A DNA stretch of 64,000 bases from Mesorhizobium sp. ZC-5. Lineage in GTDB: Bacteria; Pseudomonadota; Alphaproteobacteria; Rhizobiales; Rhizobiaceae. Under the pieces are notes generated by a model that was given only the letters and a program-made list of their open reading frames with translations, did not search any database and had not been told where the DNA came from. The stretch covers positions 293,871 through 357,870 of the forward strand of contig NZ_JAOWPT010000004.1 of the NCBI RefSeq assembly GCF_025753855.1, in the 5' to 3' direction. This document shows positions 8,518 through 19,600 of this stretch, piece by piece. The first letter of the stretch is position 1; each line of letters opens with the position of its first letter. The translations under genes were made by a program, and so were the position numbers.

Positions 8518-9522
8518 TCACTTCTTCAGGTCGACCCCGACGCCTTTGTTCACGAAATCCAGCGTGTAGGCCTTTTTGATATCAAGACCTTCCGGCACGA
8601 CCTTCGCCTTGACCATGGTTTCGTAGAACTTGGCGATGTGTTCGTCGGTCATCGCGCCGATGCCGAGTTTTTCGGCATCGCCGGAATCGACGATGCCAAA
8701 TTCCTTCATCTGCTTGATCGAGAAGGCGATCTGCTCGTCGGTGATATCGGGGTTGTCCTTCTTGATCATCTCGTTGGCAGCCTTGTTGTCGCCGTAGAGA
8801 TAATTGTACCAGCCCTTGGCCGAGCCATCGACGAAGCACTGGACGACCTGCGGCCGCTTGTCGATGGTCTCCTGCATAGCCTCGATCGTGGTCGCGTAGG
8901 TCTCGAAACCATAGTCGGCGAGCAGGAAGGTGTTCGGCTTGAAACCGCCTTCTTTTTCAACGGCATATGGCTCGGAAGTCACGTAGCCCTGCTGGATCGA
9001 TTTCGGATTGGCGATGAAGGGCGCGGCATTGAACGTATAGGGCGCGCGCTTGGCGGGATCGAAGCCGTAGTCGGTGATCATCCACTGGAAGAAGCTCTGG
9101 GCTCCCTCGTCGCCGAGAATGTACTGTTCGGCGTTCTTGAGGTCCTCCCATTTGTCGAGACCCTGGCCGGGATGCGACATCACCACCTGTGGTTCCTTCT
9201 GGAAGGATGCGGCGACGATCCTGAGCGGGATGTTCTGCTGCACCGCGTCGAACGCCTGAAGCAGGTTGCCGCCCATGTAGAAATCGACTTTGCCGGCAAG
9301 CAGCAGCGGGCGGCCGCTCACCTGAGGGCCTCCCGGCGCGATCGTCACGTCGAGGCCGCAGGCCGCATAGGTGCCGTCGGCCACGGCCTGGTAGTAGCCG
9401 CCATGTTCGGCCTGGGCGAGCCAGTTGGTCATGAAAGTGACCTTTTCCGCCGCGAACGTCACCGACACCGACACGGCAAGCATTGCAGCCGCAATCCCGG
9501 ACACCCTGAATTTCTTCGTCAT
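8518..9522 (-). CDS. ABC transporter substrate-binding protein (ThiY/SsuA-like)
   Basis: The 334-residue periplasmic binding protein begins with a Sec signal peptide (MTKKFRVSGIAAAMLAVSV, cleavage near AAE). The fold is the NMT1/ThiY-like type seen in HMP, taurine and pyrimidine importers: TFMTNWLAQAEHGGYYQA is typical of the ThiY/RutG-like branch that binds pyrimidine-type rings. The ATG at 9522 is preceded by AAGGGGG at good spacing, so the longer in-frame extension upstream is rejected. It is the first gene of the operon. The deaminase downstream fits uptake of a ring compound as its substrate, which is inference. Confidence 0.85.
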   Translation of the reverse strand: MTKKFRVSGIAAAMLAVSVSVTFAAEKVTFMTNWLAQAEHGGYYQAVADGTYAACGLDVTIAPGGPQVSGRPLLLAGKVDFYMGGNLLQAFDAVQQNIPLRIVAASFQKEPQVVMSHPGQGLDKWEDLKNAEQYILGDEGAQSFFQWMITDYGFDPAKRAPYTFNAAPFIANPKSIQQGYVTSEPYAVEKEGGFKPNTFLLADYGFETYATTIEAMQETIDKRPQVVQCFVDGSAKGWYNYLYGDNKAANEMIKKDNPDITDEQIAFSIKQMKEFGIVDSGDAEKLGIGAMTDEHIAKFYETMVKAKVVPEGLDIKKAYTLDFVNKGVGVDLKK

Positions 9523-9775
9523 CGACACCACCCCCTTCTGCCCGGCGCTCAAGGCTGCGGGCATTTTCGACACCGGAATCTCACCACGCAAGACATGTGC
9601 CACAACGCAGGGCAGAAATCCTACGCCTTGCCCTCGCGTCGCGGTTCCATTCATGCTGCTTCCTTCGTCATGGTGCCCATTTTCCGGGCTGCTGTCCATC
9701 GCGGCGAGGCTTGAAAGCAACGCTTGAAGCACGGGAGGTTCCGGCTTTAGGCTGGCCGCTTACCCGGAGATTGAG
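9523..9775. other. Divergent intergenic region, importer operon / RidA
   Basis: This 253-base gap separates the minus-strand importer operon from the plus-strand RidA gene and must hold promoters for both. The only secondary structure noticed is an imperfect stem, AGGGCA (9609-9614) with TGCCCT (9629-9634). It lacks the CTGAGA and GAACCTGATCC motifs expected of a TPP riboswitch. No clear sigma-70 or EcfG boxes were recognised. Confidence 0.4.
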
Positions 9776-10159
9776 ATGTTCGGATTTCTCGCCCCAAAAA
9801 CGATCAAGCCGCCTTTCGCCCGCTACAGCCACGGCGTCGAGGTACCGCCAGGAAAACGCCTGGTCTTCTGTTCCGGACAACTGGGAATCGGACCGGACGA
9901 CAGCGTCCCGGACGATGCGGGCGCGCAGGCCGAACTCTGCTTTTCCAACATCGGCGCGATCCTCGGTGAAGCCGGCATGGATTTGAAGAACATCGTGCGC
10001 ATCAACGCCTATGTCACCGACCGCGCCTATCTGCGCGCCTATATGGATGTGCGTGATCGGCTGTTTTCCGACCCCGCGCCGGCGTCGACGCTAATGATCG
10101 TTTCCGGCTTCGCCCGACCGGAATTCAAGGTCGAGATCGAAGTGATCGCCGCAGGGTAG
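9776..10159 (+). CDS. RidA-family (YjgF/UK114) protein
   Basis: The 127-residue protein is a single RidA domain, with LVFCSGQLGIGPD near residues 29-41, LKNIVRINAYVTD in the middle and FARPEFKVEIEVIA at the end. The position of the arginine that holds the substrate carboxylate in RidA is occupied by the R of FARPEFKVEIE. RidA proteins hydrolyse reactive enamine/imine intermediates or act in ring-opening pathways (RutC). It starts at an ATG with GGAG upstream. It lies between the importer operon and a creatininase-family gene, so a role in clearing an intermediate of the same pathway is plausible but not shown. Confidence 0.85.
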   Translation: MFGFLAPKTIKPPFARYSHGVEVPPGKRLVFCSGQLGIGPDDSVPDDAGAQAELCFSNIGAILGEAGMDLKNIVRINAYVTDRAYLRAYMDVRDRLFSDPAPASTLMIVSGFARPEFKVEIEVIAAG

Positions 10160-10161
10160 CT

Positions 10162-10240
10162 CCAGGGACAGTTTACTTTTTTCCGCCCGCGCGCCATCTA
10201 AACCGCACCGCCTTCTGCGGAAAGGAAGAAAACTGCCCCC
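10162..10240. repeat. Imperfect long inverted repeat (REP/MITE-like)
   Basis: The left arm CAGGGACAGTTTACTTTTTT (10163-10182, with CCG after it) pairs imperfectly with the right arm at 10218-10240, read as GGGGCAGTTTTCTTCC on the other strand. About 30 bases lie between them. The GGGACAGTTTACTTTTT motif resembles REP-type elements mobilised by RAYT transposases in other proteobacteria. No transposase is nearby. It could also act as a terminator for the RidA gene. Confidence 0.5.
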
Positions 10241-10277
10241 GGCATCTGGCCGGGCAGACGCGAACGAGGCCCGTATA

Positions 10278-11081
10278 TTGTCCAGCGATAACAGACGCGT
10301 GTGGTGGGGCGACTACCGGACCACCGAATATCAATCGATCGATCCCGAGGCGACGATCGCCGTCATCCCCGTCGCCGCGATCGAACAACACGGTCCGCAT
10401 CTGCCGGTGTCGACGGACACCACCATCATGCAAGGCATGCTGGACATGGTGATCCAGCATCTGCCCGACGAACTCGACGTGCGGTTCCTGCCGGTCCAGG
10501 CGGTAGGCAAGTCGAACGAGCACCTTCACGCGCCCGGCACGCTGACCTTGCCGGCGGCAACGCTGATCGACGCCTGGACCGAACTCGGTGCCTCGGTGGC
10601 GCGAGCCGGCGTCAGGAAAATCGTCTTCGTCAATTCGCATGGCGGCAACGAGGAGATCATGGGCATCGTCTCGCGCGAATTGCGCGTGCGGTTCGGCATG
10701 ATGTCGGTAAAGACGAGCTGGCAGCGCTTCGGCCGTCCAGAAGGCATGTACACCGAACTGGAGGATCGTCAGGGGATCCACGGCGGCAACGTCGAGACAT
10801 CGCTGATGCTGCATTTCCGCCCGGATCTGGTCGACATGGGAAAGGCGGAGAACTTTGTCTCCAATGTCGCCCGCGCCGAGCAGGAATTCGACCTTTTGCG
10901 GCAGACCGGCATCCACGCATTCGCCTGGATCGCCACCGACCTCAATCCGCACGGCGTGGTCGGAGACGCCAGCATAGCAACCGCCGAAAAAGGCCGGCTG
11001 ACCGCCGAGTTCCAGGCCGAAGGGTTCATCCGGTTGCTGCGCGACGTGCGCAAGGCACGGCTTGCCGACTGGCTGCCCTGA
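10278..11081 (+). CDS. Creatininase-family amidohydrolase
   Basis: The 267-residue protein has the creatininase fold motifs: VAAIEQHGPHLPVSTDT (Glu and His metal ligands), KSNEHLHAPGTLTLPAAT, VNSHGGNEEIMG and GIHGGNVETSLML. The family hydrolyses cyclic amides (creatinine) or N-formyl bonds (the FAPy deformylase ArfB, MftE), so creatinine is only one candidate. It starts at TTG, the only in-frame start near the expected N-terminus, with an AGG 8 bases upstream. Downstream it converges on the YcaQ-like gene with only 3 bases between stops. Its context with RidA and a demethylating flavoprotein would suit creatinine or hydantoin breakdown. Confidence 0.82.
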   Translation: MSSDNRRVWWGDYRTTEYQSIDPEATIAVIPVAAIEQHGPHLPVSTDTTIMQGMLDMVIQHLPDELDVRFLPVQAVGKSNEHLHAPGTLTLPAATLIDAWTELGASVARAGVRKIVFVNSHGGNEEIMGIVSRELRVRFGMMSVKTSWQRFGRPEGMYTELEDRQGIHGGNVETSLMLHFRPDLVDMGKAENFVSNVARAEQEFDLLRQTGIHAFAWIATDLNPHGVVGDASIATAEKGRLTAEFQAEGFIRLLRDVRKARLADWLP

Positions 11082-11084
11082 AAT

Positions 11085-12302
11085 TCAGGCGGCGATGCTT
11101 GCGCTGCCCGCCACATCCAGCAGCGCCGGCGCCAGATTGCCTGAATTCGTTATTTCGATGCCGTCGAGCTCCAGCCAGGCGGCCATGCTCCTGAGTTCGC
11201 CCAGCAGCGCCTCGGCCGTATGGTCGGGCGCATGCTTTTCCGCATAAGTCGCGTGAACCAGAAGCTTGCCTGCTGCCCGGTCCGCCTTGAGCGACACCCG
11301 ACCGACCAGCCTTTCGCCGAGGAGGAACGGCAGAACATAATACCCGAACACCCGCTTCTCGGCCGGCGTGTAGATCTCGATGCGGTAGTGGAAATCGAAC
11401 AACCGTTCGGCGCGCGAACGCTCCCACACCAGCGGGTCGAACGGCGCGAGAAGCGCGCGCGCATCGACCTTTCGCGGCCGCCGTGCGTTTGGATCGAGAT
11501 ACGCCTTGTTCGTCCAGCCTTCGACCTTTACCGGCAACAGGTCGCCGGCTTCGACCAGTTCGGCAATGCGCGGGTCGGCGTCGCCCGGCGACATGCGGAA
11601 ATAGTCGCGCAGGTCGCTCGCGGTCGCCACACCGAGCGCCCGCGAGGCAATGCGCAGCAATTCTCGGTGCGCATCCTTCGGTTCCGGCGTCGGCATGGCC
11701 AGAACCGCCTTCGGCAGCACCCGCTCCGGCAGATCGTAGAGCCTTTCGAAGCTCGGCCGGCGCTCGGCGGTGGTGATGCGCCCTGCCCAGAACAAGAATT
11801 CGAGCGCGTGCTTGGTATCGCTCCAGCCCCACCAGCCGCCGGAACCACGCTCGCCGTCGAAATCCGACGCGGCAATGGGTCCACGTTTTTCGACCTCGGA
11901 AAACACCGCTTCGATGAAATCGGCACGTTCGCGGCCGAATCGCGCGAGCGCACCATAGGTGCCCTTGCCTCTTTCAGCCCGCTCCATCCGCCAGCGCATC
12001 AATGGATAGCTTTCGACGGGCAGCAGCGAAGCCTCGTGCGCCCAGTATTCGAACAAAAGCCGTTTGCGGCCGACCGACGCTCCGTCGAGCAGCGACTGCG
12101 GGTAAGGCCCAAGGCGGGAGAACAGCGGCATGTAGTGTGCGCGCACGATGACGCTGACGGAATCGATCTGGAAAAGCCCGAGCCGAGCCAGCACCTTCTT
12201 CAGGTGGCGGCGGTCGACGTTGCCGCCTGGCTTCGGCTCGCTGAAGCCTTGCGCCTTGAGCACGATACGGCGCGCCGTCTTGAGCGATATCTTTTCCGTC
12301 AT
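11085..12302 (-). CDS. YcaQ/AlkX-like crosslink-repair DNA glycosylase (HTH_42 family)
   Basis: The 405-residue protein belongs to the winged-helix HTH_42 family. LARLGLFQIDSVSVIVRAHY holds the QxD motif (Gln45-Ile46-Asp47) that serves as the active site in E. coli YcaQ, which unhooks interstrand DNA crosslinks. Three winged-helix modules follow, with a C-terminal beta domain (VFGYYVLPFLLGERLVGRVS). It is cytoplasmic and stands alone: its 5' side faces galU's terminator and its 3' side converges with the creatininase gene. Assignment to the family is firm; repair activity is inferred from it. Confidence 0.85.
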   Translation of the reverse strand: MTEKISLKTARRIVLKAQGFSEPKPGGNVDRRHLKKVLARLGLFQIDSVSVIVRAHYMPLFSRLGPYPQSLLDGASVGRKRLLFEYWAHEASLLPVESYPLMRWRMERAERGKGTYGALARFGRERADFIEAVFSEVEKRGPIAASDFDGERGSGGWWGWSDTKHALEFLFWAGRITTAERRPSFERLYDLPERVLPKAVLAMPTPEPKDAHRELLRIASRALGVATASDLRDYFRMSPGDADPRIAELVEAGDLLPVKVEGWTNKAYLDPNARRPRKVDARALLAPFDPLVWERSRAERLFDFHYRIEIYTPAEKRVFGYYVLPFLLGERLVGRVSLKADRAAGKLLVHATYAEKHAPDHTAEALLGELRSMAAWLELDGIEITNSGNLAPALLDVAGSASIAA

Positions 12303-12414
12303 TCCACGAATGCTCCCATCCGCGCGAACAGCGCGGAATCGCTACCCGGGCAGCATGCGGAAGGCTCAAATCGGCGCAACCGGAAAATGCTGCAACGGCA
12401 AAGGTTCCTGCCAA

Positions 12415-12444
12415 AACGAAAAAGCGCCGCACGAGGCGGCGCTT
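12415..12444 (-). terminator. Rho-independent terminator of galU
   Basis: A perfect 9-base-pair stem (AAGCGCCGC at 12422-12430, GCGGCGCTT at 12436-12444) with a 5-base loop. On the minus strand it is followed by TTTTTCGTTTT. It lies 25 bases beyond the galU stop. Confidence 0.85.
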
Positions 12445-12468
12445 CTATGCATGTCCGGACCGCGCCTG

Positions 12469-13371
12469 TCAGGCAGCCTTCGAACCCATTCCGGGCCGGG
12501 CCAGCATGGAGAGCGCGTCGATCTGATGGCCGATCGCCTCGGCAATGTCGGCACGCTGCATGGCCATGTGCAAATTGGCGCCGACGAAGCCGGCTGGCGA
12601 ACCGCAATCGAATGTCTGACCGGCAAATTCGAACGGACGAATCTCCTGCATTCCCATCAGCGACACCAGCGCGTCGGTGAGCTGGATTTCGCCGCCCGCC
12701 CCAGGCTCCTGGTTTTCGAGCAGGGCAAAGATTTCCGGCTGCAGGATATAACGGCCCGAGATGAAGAAATTCGTCGGCGCGGTGCCCGGCGCCGGCTTTT
12801 CGACCAAGCCGTTGACCAGCGGTCCGTTGCCGGTGGGCTTCAGCGATACGATGCCGAACTTGTGCGCGTCTTCCGGTCGGCACTTCTCGACGGCGATCAC
12901 GTTGCCGCCGTTGCGGTCGTAGATGCCGGTCATCGACTTGAGGCACGGCTCGCCGGCGACCATCAGCATGTCGGGCAGGAGCACGGCAAACGGTTCGTCG
13001 CCGACAATATGGCGTGCCGACCAGATTGCGTGGCCGAGGCCGCGCGCCTCCTGCTGGCGGACGAACGAAACCGCGCCGACGCCTGGCGTGTCTTTGGCCA
13101 GCCTGTCCGCGACGGCATGCTTGCCGCCCTTGCGCAGTGAGACATCAAGCTCGAAAGCGTGGTCGAAATGATCCTCGATCGCGGATTTCATACGTCCGGT
13201 GACGATCACGACATGTTCGATACCCGACGCAAATGCTTCCGCGACGATGTAGTCGAGGATCGGCCGGTCGACGATGGTGAGGAGTTCTTTCGGGATGCTT
13301 TTGGTCGCCGGCAGCATGCGGGTTCCAAAACCGGCGGCAGGGATGACGGCTTTCCGAATTTTCCGGTGCAT
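12469..13371 (-). CDS. galU: UTP--glucose-1-phosphate uridylyltransferase
   Basis: The 300-residue GalU makes UDP-glucose from UTP and glucose-1-phosphate. The N-terminus has the nucleotidyltransferase signature AVIPAAGFGTRMLPATKS, then IPKELLTIVDRP. FISGRYILQPEIF and GEIQLTDAL near residue 205-230 are GalU-specific. The start at 13371 has AGGAAG 7 bases upstream and matches the usual N-terminus, so the ten-codon extension upstream is not used. It is divergent from ndvB, whose product uses UDP-glucose, across a 238-base gap, and it ends in a strong terminator. Confidence 0.93.
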   Translation of the reverse strand: MHRKIRKAVIPAAGFGTRMLPATKSIPKELLTIVDRPILDYIVAEAFASGIEHVVIVTGRMKSAIEDHFDHAFELDVSLRKGGKHAVADRLAKDTPGVGAVSFVRQQEARGLGHAIWSARHIVGDEPFAVLLPDMLMVAGEPCLKSMTGIYDRNGGNVIAVEKCRPEDAHKFGIVSLKPTGNGPLVNGLVEKPAPGTAPTNFFISGRYILQPEIFALLENQEPGAGGEIQLTDALVSLMGMQEIRPFEFAGQTFDCGSPAGFVGANLHMAMQRADIAEAIGHQIDALSMLARPGMGSKAA

Positions 13372-13609
13372 GGTTCTTCCTGAAATATTAATTGAGGTCA
13401 CGGCAGGGCACGTTTGCCGCAGAATGCTCCAATAACTCGGCTATCTGCCTCTGGTTCCATCGCATCGCAATAATCTTTTTGTTGCGTTGCGAAATAGAAA
13501 TTGCCTTTGCGGCAGGATATAGAATGCAACCAAGACGCCCTGAAATGCTTTAGGCGTGGGCTGCACCGGCAACGGCGCGGCTCGATTCATGTTGTATGGA
13601 TTGGAATGA
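13372..13609. other. Divergent galU/ndvB promoter region
   Basis: A 238-base AT-richer gap from which galU (minus) and ndvB (plus) are transcribed apart. A possible -10-like element, GGATATAGAAT, lies at about 13515-13525 on the plus strand. No clear matching -35 or palindromic operator was seen. Its position links UDP-glucose supply with glucan synthesis. Confidence 0.4.
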
Positions 13610-16600
13610 ATGAATATCCGGACTGAGCCCACCCATTTGGAAAAAGGAATTCACCCGCTTCCAGCAGATGCCGAACTACCAATCCGCTCGACTTTTCTTC
13701 ATGAAGACAAACTGAGGAAACTCGGCGAGAGTCTGGCCAGGGGCGAGCTGGAATTCTTCTATGGGCTCGAGACCTTCGACTTCCAGGAACGCAATCGCGA
13801 GAACGCCGCGAAAATACTCGAAGTTTATCGCCTGACCAATGACGCCCAGGCCCGCGGGGAAACCATCACCCCCGCGGCACAGTGGCTGCTCGACAATCAC
13901 TATCTGGTGGAAGAGACCATCTATCAGATCCGCCGCGACCTGCCGCGCCGTTTCTATCGCGAGTTGCCGACCATAGACATCGGAGGACGCCAGATACCAC
14001 GAGCTCTGGCGCTCGCGTGGATCTATGTCGCCCACGTCGACAGCACGGTCACCCCCGACATGTTCCAGTCGATCGTCGAGGGTTATCAGTCGGTCGATCC
14101 GCTGCGCATCGGCGAACTCTGGGCTCTGCCCTCGCTCCTGCGTTTCGTGCTGATCGAGAACTTGCGCCGGCTCGCCTTGCGGGTGAACCGGGCGCGCGAA
14201 CTGAGGCTGACTGCCAACACGGTTGCCGATGCGGTGCTTGCAGCGGGAGACGGTGACGAGCGGCGCAACATCCTTGCCGGCTATGCGGAGCACGCGCGCG
14301 ACACAACTTTTGCAACACAGCTCCTCTACAGGCTTCGCGACGGCTCCCAGAACGCGGGCAAGGCGCTGGTCTGGCTGGAAAGCGAGTTGGAAAAGTCAGG
14401 GTCCGACGCCGAGGAAATCATCATCGGAGAGCATCGCACGCTTTCCAGCGGCAATGTCACCACCGGCAACATCATCCGCGGACTCCGCAAGATCAACGAC
14501 ATCGAGTGGACCGACTGGTTCGAGGCGATCAGCCGGGTCGATGCACTGCTGCGCGAACGAACCGACTTTGCCGCGCTGGATTTCCCGTCGCGCGACCAAT
14601 ACCGCCAGGCGATCGAAGATCTGGCCAAGCGTTCCAAGCTCAGCGAATATTATGTTGCCGACCGCGCCTTGCAGCTTGCAAGCGCGGCAGCCGACGCTGC
14701 CGAGGCAGAGGCTTCGTCCGGCCAGGCCGATTCCGCCGCAGTCCCCGTCAAGCTGGCCGGCCCCGACGACATCGGCTTCTGGCTCGTCGGCGACCGGCGC
14801 GAAGAACTCGAGCAGGCCATCGGCTATCGGCCGAGCTTTGGCCGAAAAATCAACCGCTCGTTCCAGAAAAGCGGCTGGGCAGGCATCGCCATCCCTGTTG
14901 CGCTGCTGACCGCGCTGTTCCTGTGGGTGACCGGCGCGGCGCTGGCAGCGCTCGGGCTGTCCGGTGCCGCGGTGGCGCTGATGCTGGTTCTGTTCGCCCT
15001 GCCGGCGGCGGAGGCGACGCTCGGGCTCTTCAACACCGCCGTACTGCTTTTTCTGAAGCCAACGCGGCTCGTCGGCTATGAATACAAGGACGGCATTCCG
15101 GAAGAAGAGCGCACGTTGGTCGTCGTGCCGGCTCTCATCGGTTCCCGAGACGATATCGAGGAGAACATCCGCAATCTGGAGGTTCACTATCTGGCCAACA
15201 GCAAAGGTGATTTGCGCTTCGCGCTGCTGTCGGATTGGCCGGACAGTGATCTCGAGCAGAAGCCGTCGGATCTTCAGCTACTCGATTTCGCGCGCGAGGA
15301 GATCGCAAAACTGAACCAGCGCTACCCGCTCCAGGGTTCGCCCAGGTTCCACGTGCTGCATCGCCGCCGGCTCTACAACGAGGCGCAAGGCTGCTGGATG
15401 GGCTGGGAGCGCAAGCGCGGCAAACTGCACGAACTGAACCACCTGTTGCGCGGCGACCCGGACACGACCTTCCTGCCAAACACCGACCCGCTGCCTGAAG
15501 GCGTTGTCTATGTGATGACGCTCGATGCGGACACACGCACGACCCGTGACGCAATCACCCGCCTGGTCGGCAAGCTCGGCCACCCGCTCAACCGCCCGGT
15601 CTTCGATCCTCAGACGCGTCGCGTCATTGCCGGCTACAGCATCCTGCAGCCGCGCGTCACCGCCTCGCTGACGACCGGTGACGATGCTTCATTCTTCCAG
15701 CGGGTATTCTCTGCCAATCGCGGCCTCGATCCTTATGTGTTCGCGGTCTCGGACGTCTACCAGGACGTATTCGGCGACGGCACCTTCACCGGCAAGGGCC
15801 TTTACCACATCGATGCGATGGAGGCTTCGCTCGAAGACCGCATCGGCGAAAACACGGTGCTGAGCCACGATCTCCTGGAGGGGGCCCTTGCCCGTGCCGC
15901 CCTGGTCACCGATATCGAAGTGGTGGAGGATTATCCGACCCGCTATGCCGTGGACGCCTCCCGTCACCATCGCTGGGCGCGCGGCGACTGGCAGTTGCTG
16001 CCTTTTATCTTCAGCCCCTCCTCAGGCGTTCCGGCCCTCTCGCGCTGGAAGATGATAGACAATCTTCGCCGCTCGCTCACCCCGATCGCCTGGGTTCTGG
16101 CATCGATCGCCGGCTGGACGCTGCTGCCCTTCAGCGCGGCGGTCCAGTGGCAGGCGCTGCTGATCCTCAGCATCTTCGTGGCGCTGACGTTTGACGTCGT
16201 CGACTCTCTCCTGCCGGACAGCCGCGACACCACGCTGCGCGGCCACATCAACGCGCTTGCCCGCGACTTTGCCTTCGGCACCGCGCAGGTGGCACTCAAG
16301 ATCGTGTTGATCGCCGACACGGCGTGGATGATGGGCGACGCCATAGTCCGCACCCTCTATCGGCTATTCATCAGCCGGCGTTACCTGCTCGAATGGCGCA
16401 CGGCCTCCCAGGCCGGACAAACGCGCGGCAACGACATCAAGGCGTATTATCGCATGATGTATGGCGCCGTGGTGATCGGCCTTGCTGGACCTTTGCTGCC
16501 GCTGCTGTTCGAATCCTCCGGCCTGTATCTCGCTTTGATCTTCTCGCTGTTCTGGATTCTTTCGCCGGCGTTTGCATGGCTGATCAGTCGCTCCGCCGAA

Positions 16601-19600
16601 ACCGAGGACCGGCTCGAGATCGGCGACCAGGATCGCCTGCGGCTGCGCGCCATCGCCCGTCGCACCTGGCTTTATTTCGAAACCTTCGTCACAGCCGAAC
16701 ACAACCACCTGCCGCCGGACAACTTCCAGGAAAACCCGGCGCCGGTTGTCGCCGGTCGCACCTCGCCGACCAACATCGGTGTTTATTTCCTCTCGGTGGT
16801 CTCGGCGCGGGATTTTGGCTGGATAAGCCTGGCAAATGCCGTCGACCGGATCGAGGCGACCCTTTCCACCATCGAGGGCATGGAGCGCCATCGCGGCCAT
16901 CTCTACAACTGGTATGACACGCGCACGCTCAAGCCCTTGTTCCCCCTCTACATCTCGAGCGTCGACAGCGGCAATCTCGCCGGTCACCTGATCGCACTCT
17001 CTGCGGCATGCCAGGAATGGGCGGAGGCGCCCGCCGTACATCTGCAGGGCGATTTCGATGGACTGCTCGACACCGTCACCATCCTCGAAGAGAGCCTGGA
17101 AGCCCTGCCCGACGACCGTCGCCAATTGCGGCCGCTTCGCAAGCGCCTGCGCGATCGTCTGGGCGGCATGCGCCGTGCCGTCGAAACCATCAAGAACGAG
17201 CCGGAAATGGCTTCGATCCGCACCATCAACCTTGCCGTGATCGCCGCCGAACTGCGCAAGCTCGCCGACACCATCCAGAACGAGACCGGCTCCGCGAAGA
17301 GCGAGGAACTGGCCGGCTGGGCTGCCAAGCTTGAAGCAACCTGCGAGGCGCATGTCCATGATGCGCACAGCGACCAGGGCAATCTCGCTGCCCTGCGCAA
17401 ACGGCTGGAGCAGTTGCGCGACCGCGCCCGCAAATATGCCTTCGAAATGAACTTCTCGTTCCTGCTGCGCGAGGACCGCAAGCTTCTGTCCATCGGCTAT
17501 CGGGTCAGCGAGCAGCAACTCGACGAAAGCTGCTATGATCTTCTGGCCTCCGAGGCGCGGCTGACCAGCCTGTTCGCCATCGCCAAGGGTGACATCCAAA
17601 CCGAACACTGGTTCCGGCTTGGCCGCCCGATCGTCGAGATCGGTTTCCGCGGCGCGCTGATGTCGTGGTCGGGTTCGATGTTCGAATACCTGATGCCGCC
17701 GCTGGTGATGAAGGAACCGCAGGGCGGCCTCCTCAACCAGACCAATCACCTGATCATCAAGCGGCAGATCCAGTATGCCCGCTCGAAGCAGATCCCGTGG
17801 GGCATTTCAGAAGCCGCCTACAATGGCCGCGACCGCGAAATGACCTATCAATACACCAATTTCGGTGTTCCCGGGCTCGGCCTCAAACGCGGCCTGGCGC
17901 AGAATACGGTGATCGCGCCATACGCGAGCGTGCTCGCGGCGCAGTTCATGCCGCATGAGGCAGCCGAAAACCTTCGCCGGCTCCGGCTGATCGGCGCGAT
18001 GGGCCGCTACGGCTATTACGATGCCGTGGATTTCACACCGCAACGGGTGCCCGAGGGTGACCGCCGCGCCGTCGTCTACAACTACATGGCCCACCATTCG
18101 GGAATGTCGATCGTTGCAATCGCCAACGCCATCTTCGAGGGCCGCATGCGTGACCGCTTCCACAGCGATCCGGTCATCGAGGCCGCCGAACTGCTGCTGC
18201 AGGAGAAAGCACCGCGCGACATCCCCATCGCGGTGAACAAGCCGGAGGCTGCCGAACGGGCCAAGGCGGAGGTGGTCGAAGTCAGCCCCGATACGCGCAT
18301 CGTACTCAACCCGTTGCATTCGCTGCGCGCGACCAATCTGATGTCGAACGGCCACTATTCGGTGATGGTGACGGCAACCGGCTCCGGTTACAGCAAATGG
18401 GATGACCTCGCGGTCACCCGTTGGCAGCCAGACCCGACCGAGGACCGTCTCGGCACCTACCTCTTCATTACCGATGCCGAGACCGGCGAATGGTGGTCGG
18501 CGACGGCCGAACCGAAGCAGGCGCCCGAGGAAGCGCTCGAGACGCTTTTCTCGGACGACAAGGCGACCTTCATAAAATCTGTCGGCACCCTGCGTTCGGA
18601 GGTCGAATGCATCGTCATTTCAGAAGGCAATGGCGAAGGGCGCCGCATCGTCATCTCCAATGAGGGCAATACGGATCGCCAGATCGACGTCACCTCGTTT
18701 GCCGAGTTGGCGCTTGCGCCGGAAATTACCGACAGCGCACACCCGGCATTTTCGAAAATGTTCGTCGAAACGGAAATTTCGGCCGATAAAAGCACGATTT
18801 TTGCCAGCCGGCGCAAGCGCGACAAGAACGACCCGGACATCGCGTTCGGCCACTTCGTCAGCGGCGGCTCGGGCTTCGGACGCGACATCGAGGCCGAAAC
18901 GGACCGGCGCGCCTTCATCGGCCGCGGCCGTTCGATTGCCAATGCCGCCGCTTTCGATCCGGGCGCCAAGCTTTCCGGAGCGCACGGCTTCGTGCTCGAC
19001 CCGGTCGCCGCAATCCGCCGCAGGGTCAGGGTGCCGGCGCGCAAGAAAGTGTCGCTGACCTTCTGGAGCGTCGTCGGACCCAACCGCGATGAAGTCGAAG
19101 CAACGATCGCCCGCCTCGACCACACGGAGAGTTTTTCGCGCCAAGCGATGCTTTCCTGGACCGGTTCGCAGGTACAGACCCGGCATATCGGGTTGACGCT
19201 CACCCAGGCAGCCAATGTCCAGAAACTCGCCCGCTATCTCATCTATCCCGACCCGTCGGTCAGGATCGCCGCGCAGTCGATAGCGTCCGGCCTCGGCCGC
19301 CAGTCGGCGCTGTGGCCGATGGCGATTTCCGGCGATTATCCGATCTTCGTCCTGAGGATCGGCGATCAGGCCGATCTCGAGATCGTTGCGCAAAGCCTGC
19401 GTTTCCAGGAGTACATGCGCGCTCGCGGCCTCGTTGCCGACCTGGTGATCGTCAACGAGCAAGGCTCGTCCTATGTGCAGGACCTGCAGCAGGCGATCGA
19501 GTGGCATTGCGAAAACAGCCGCCTGCGCGGTCGTGAACTGGGACCACGCCAGCATATCTTCACGGTTCGCCGCGACCTGATGGACGAAAGCTCCTACCGG

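Noticed and set aside
9523..9775. TPP riboswitch before the importer operon
   Set aside because: ThiY-like binding protein made it worth testing, but the CTGAGA and GAACCTGATCC motifs are absent.
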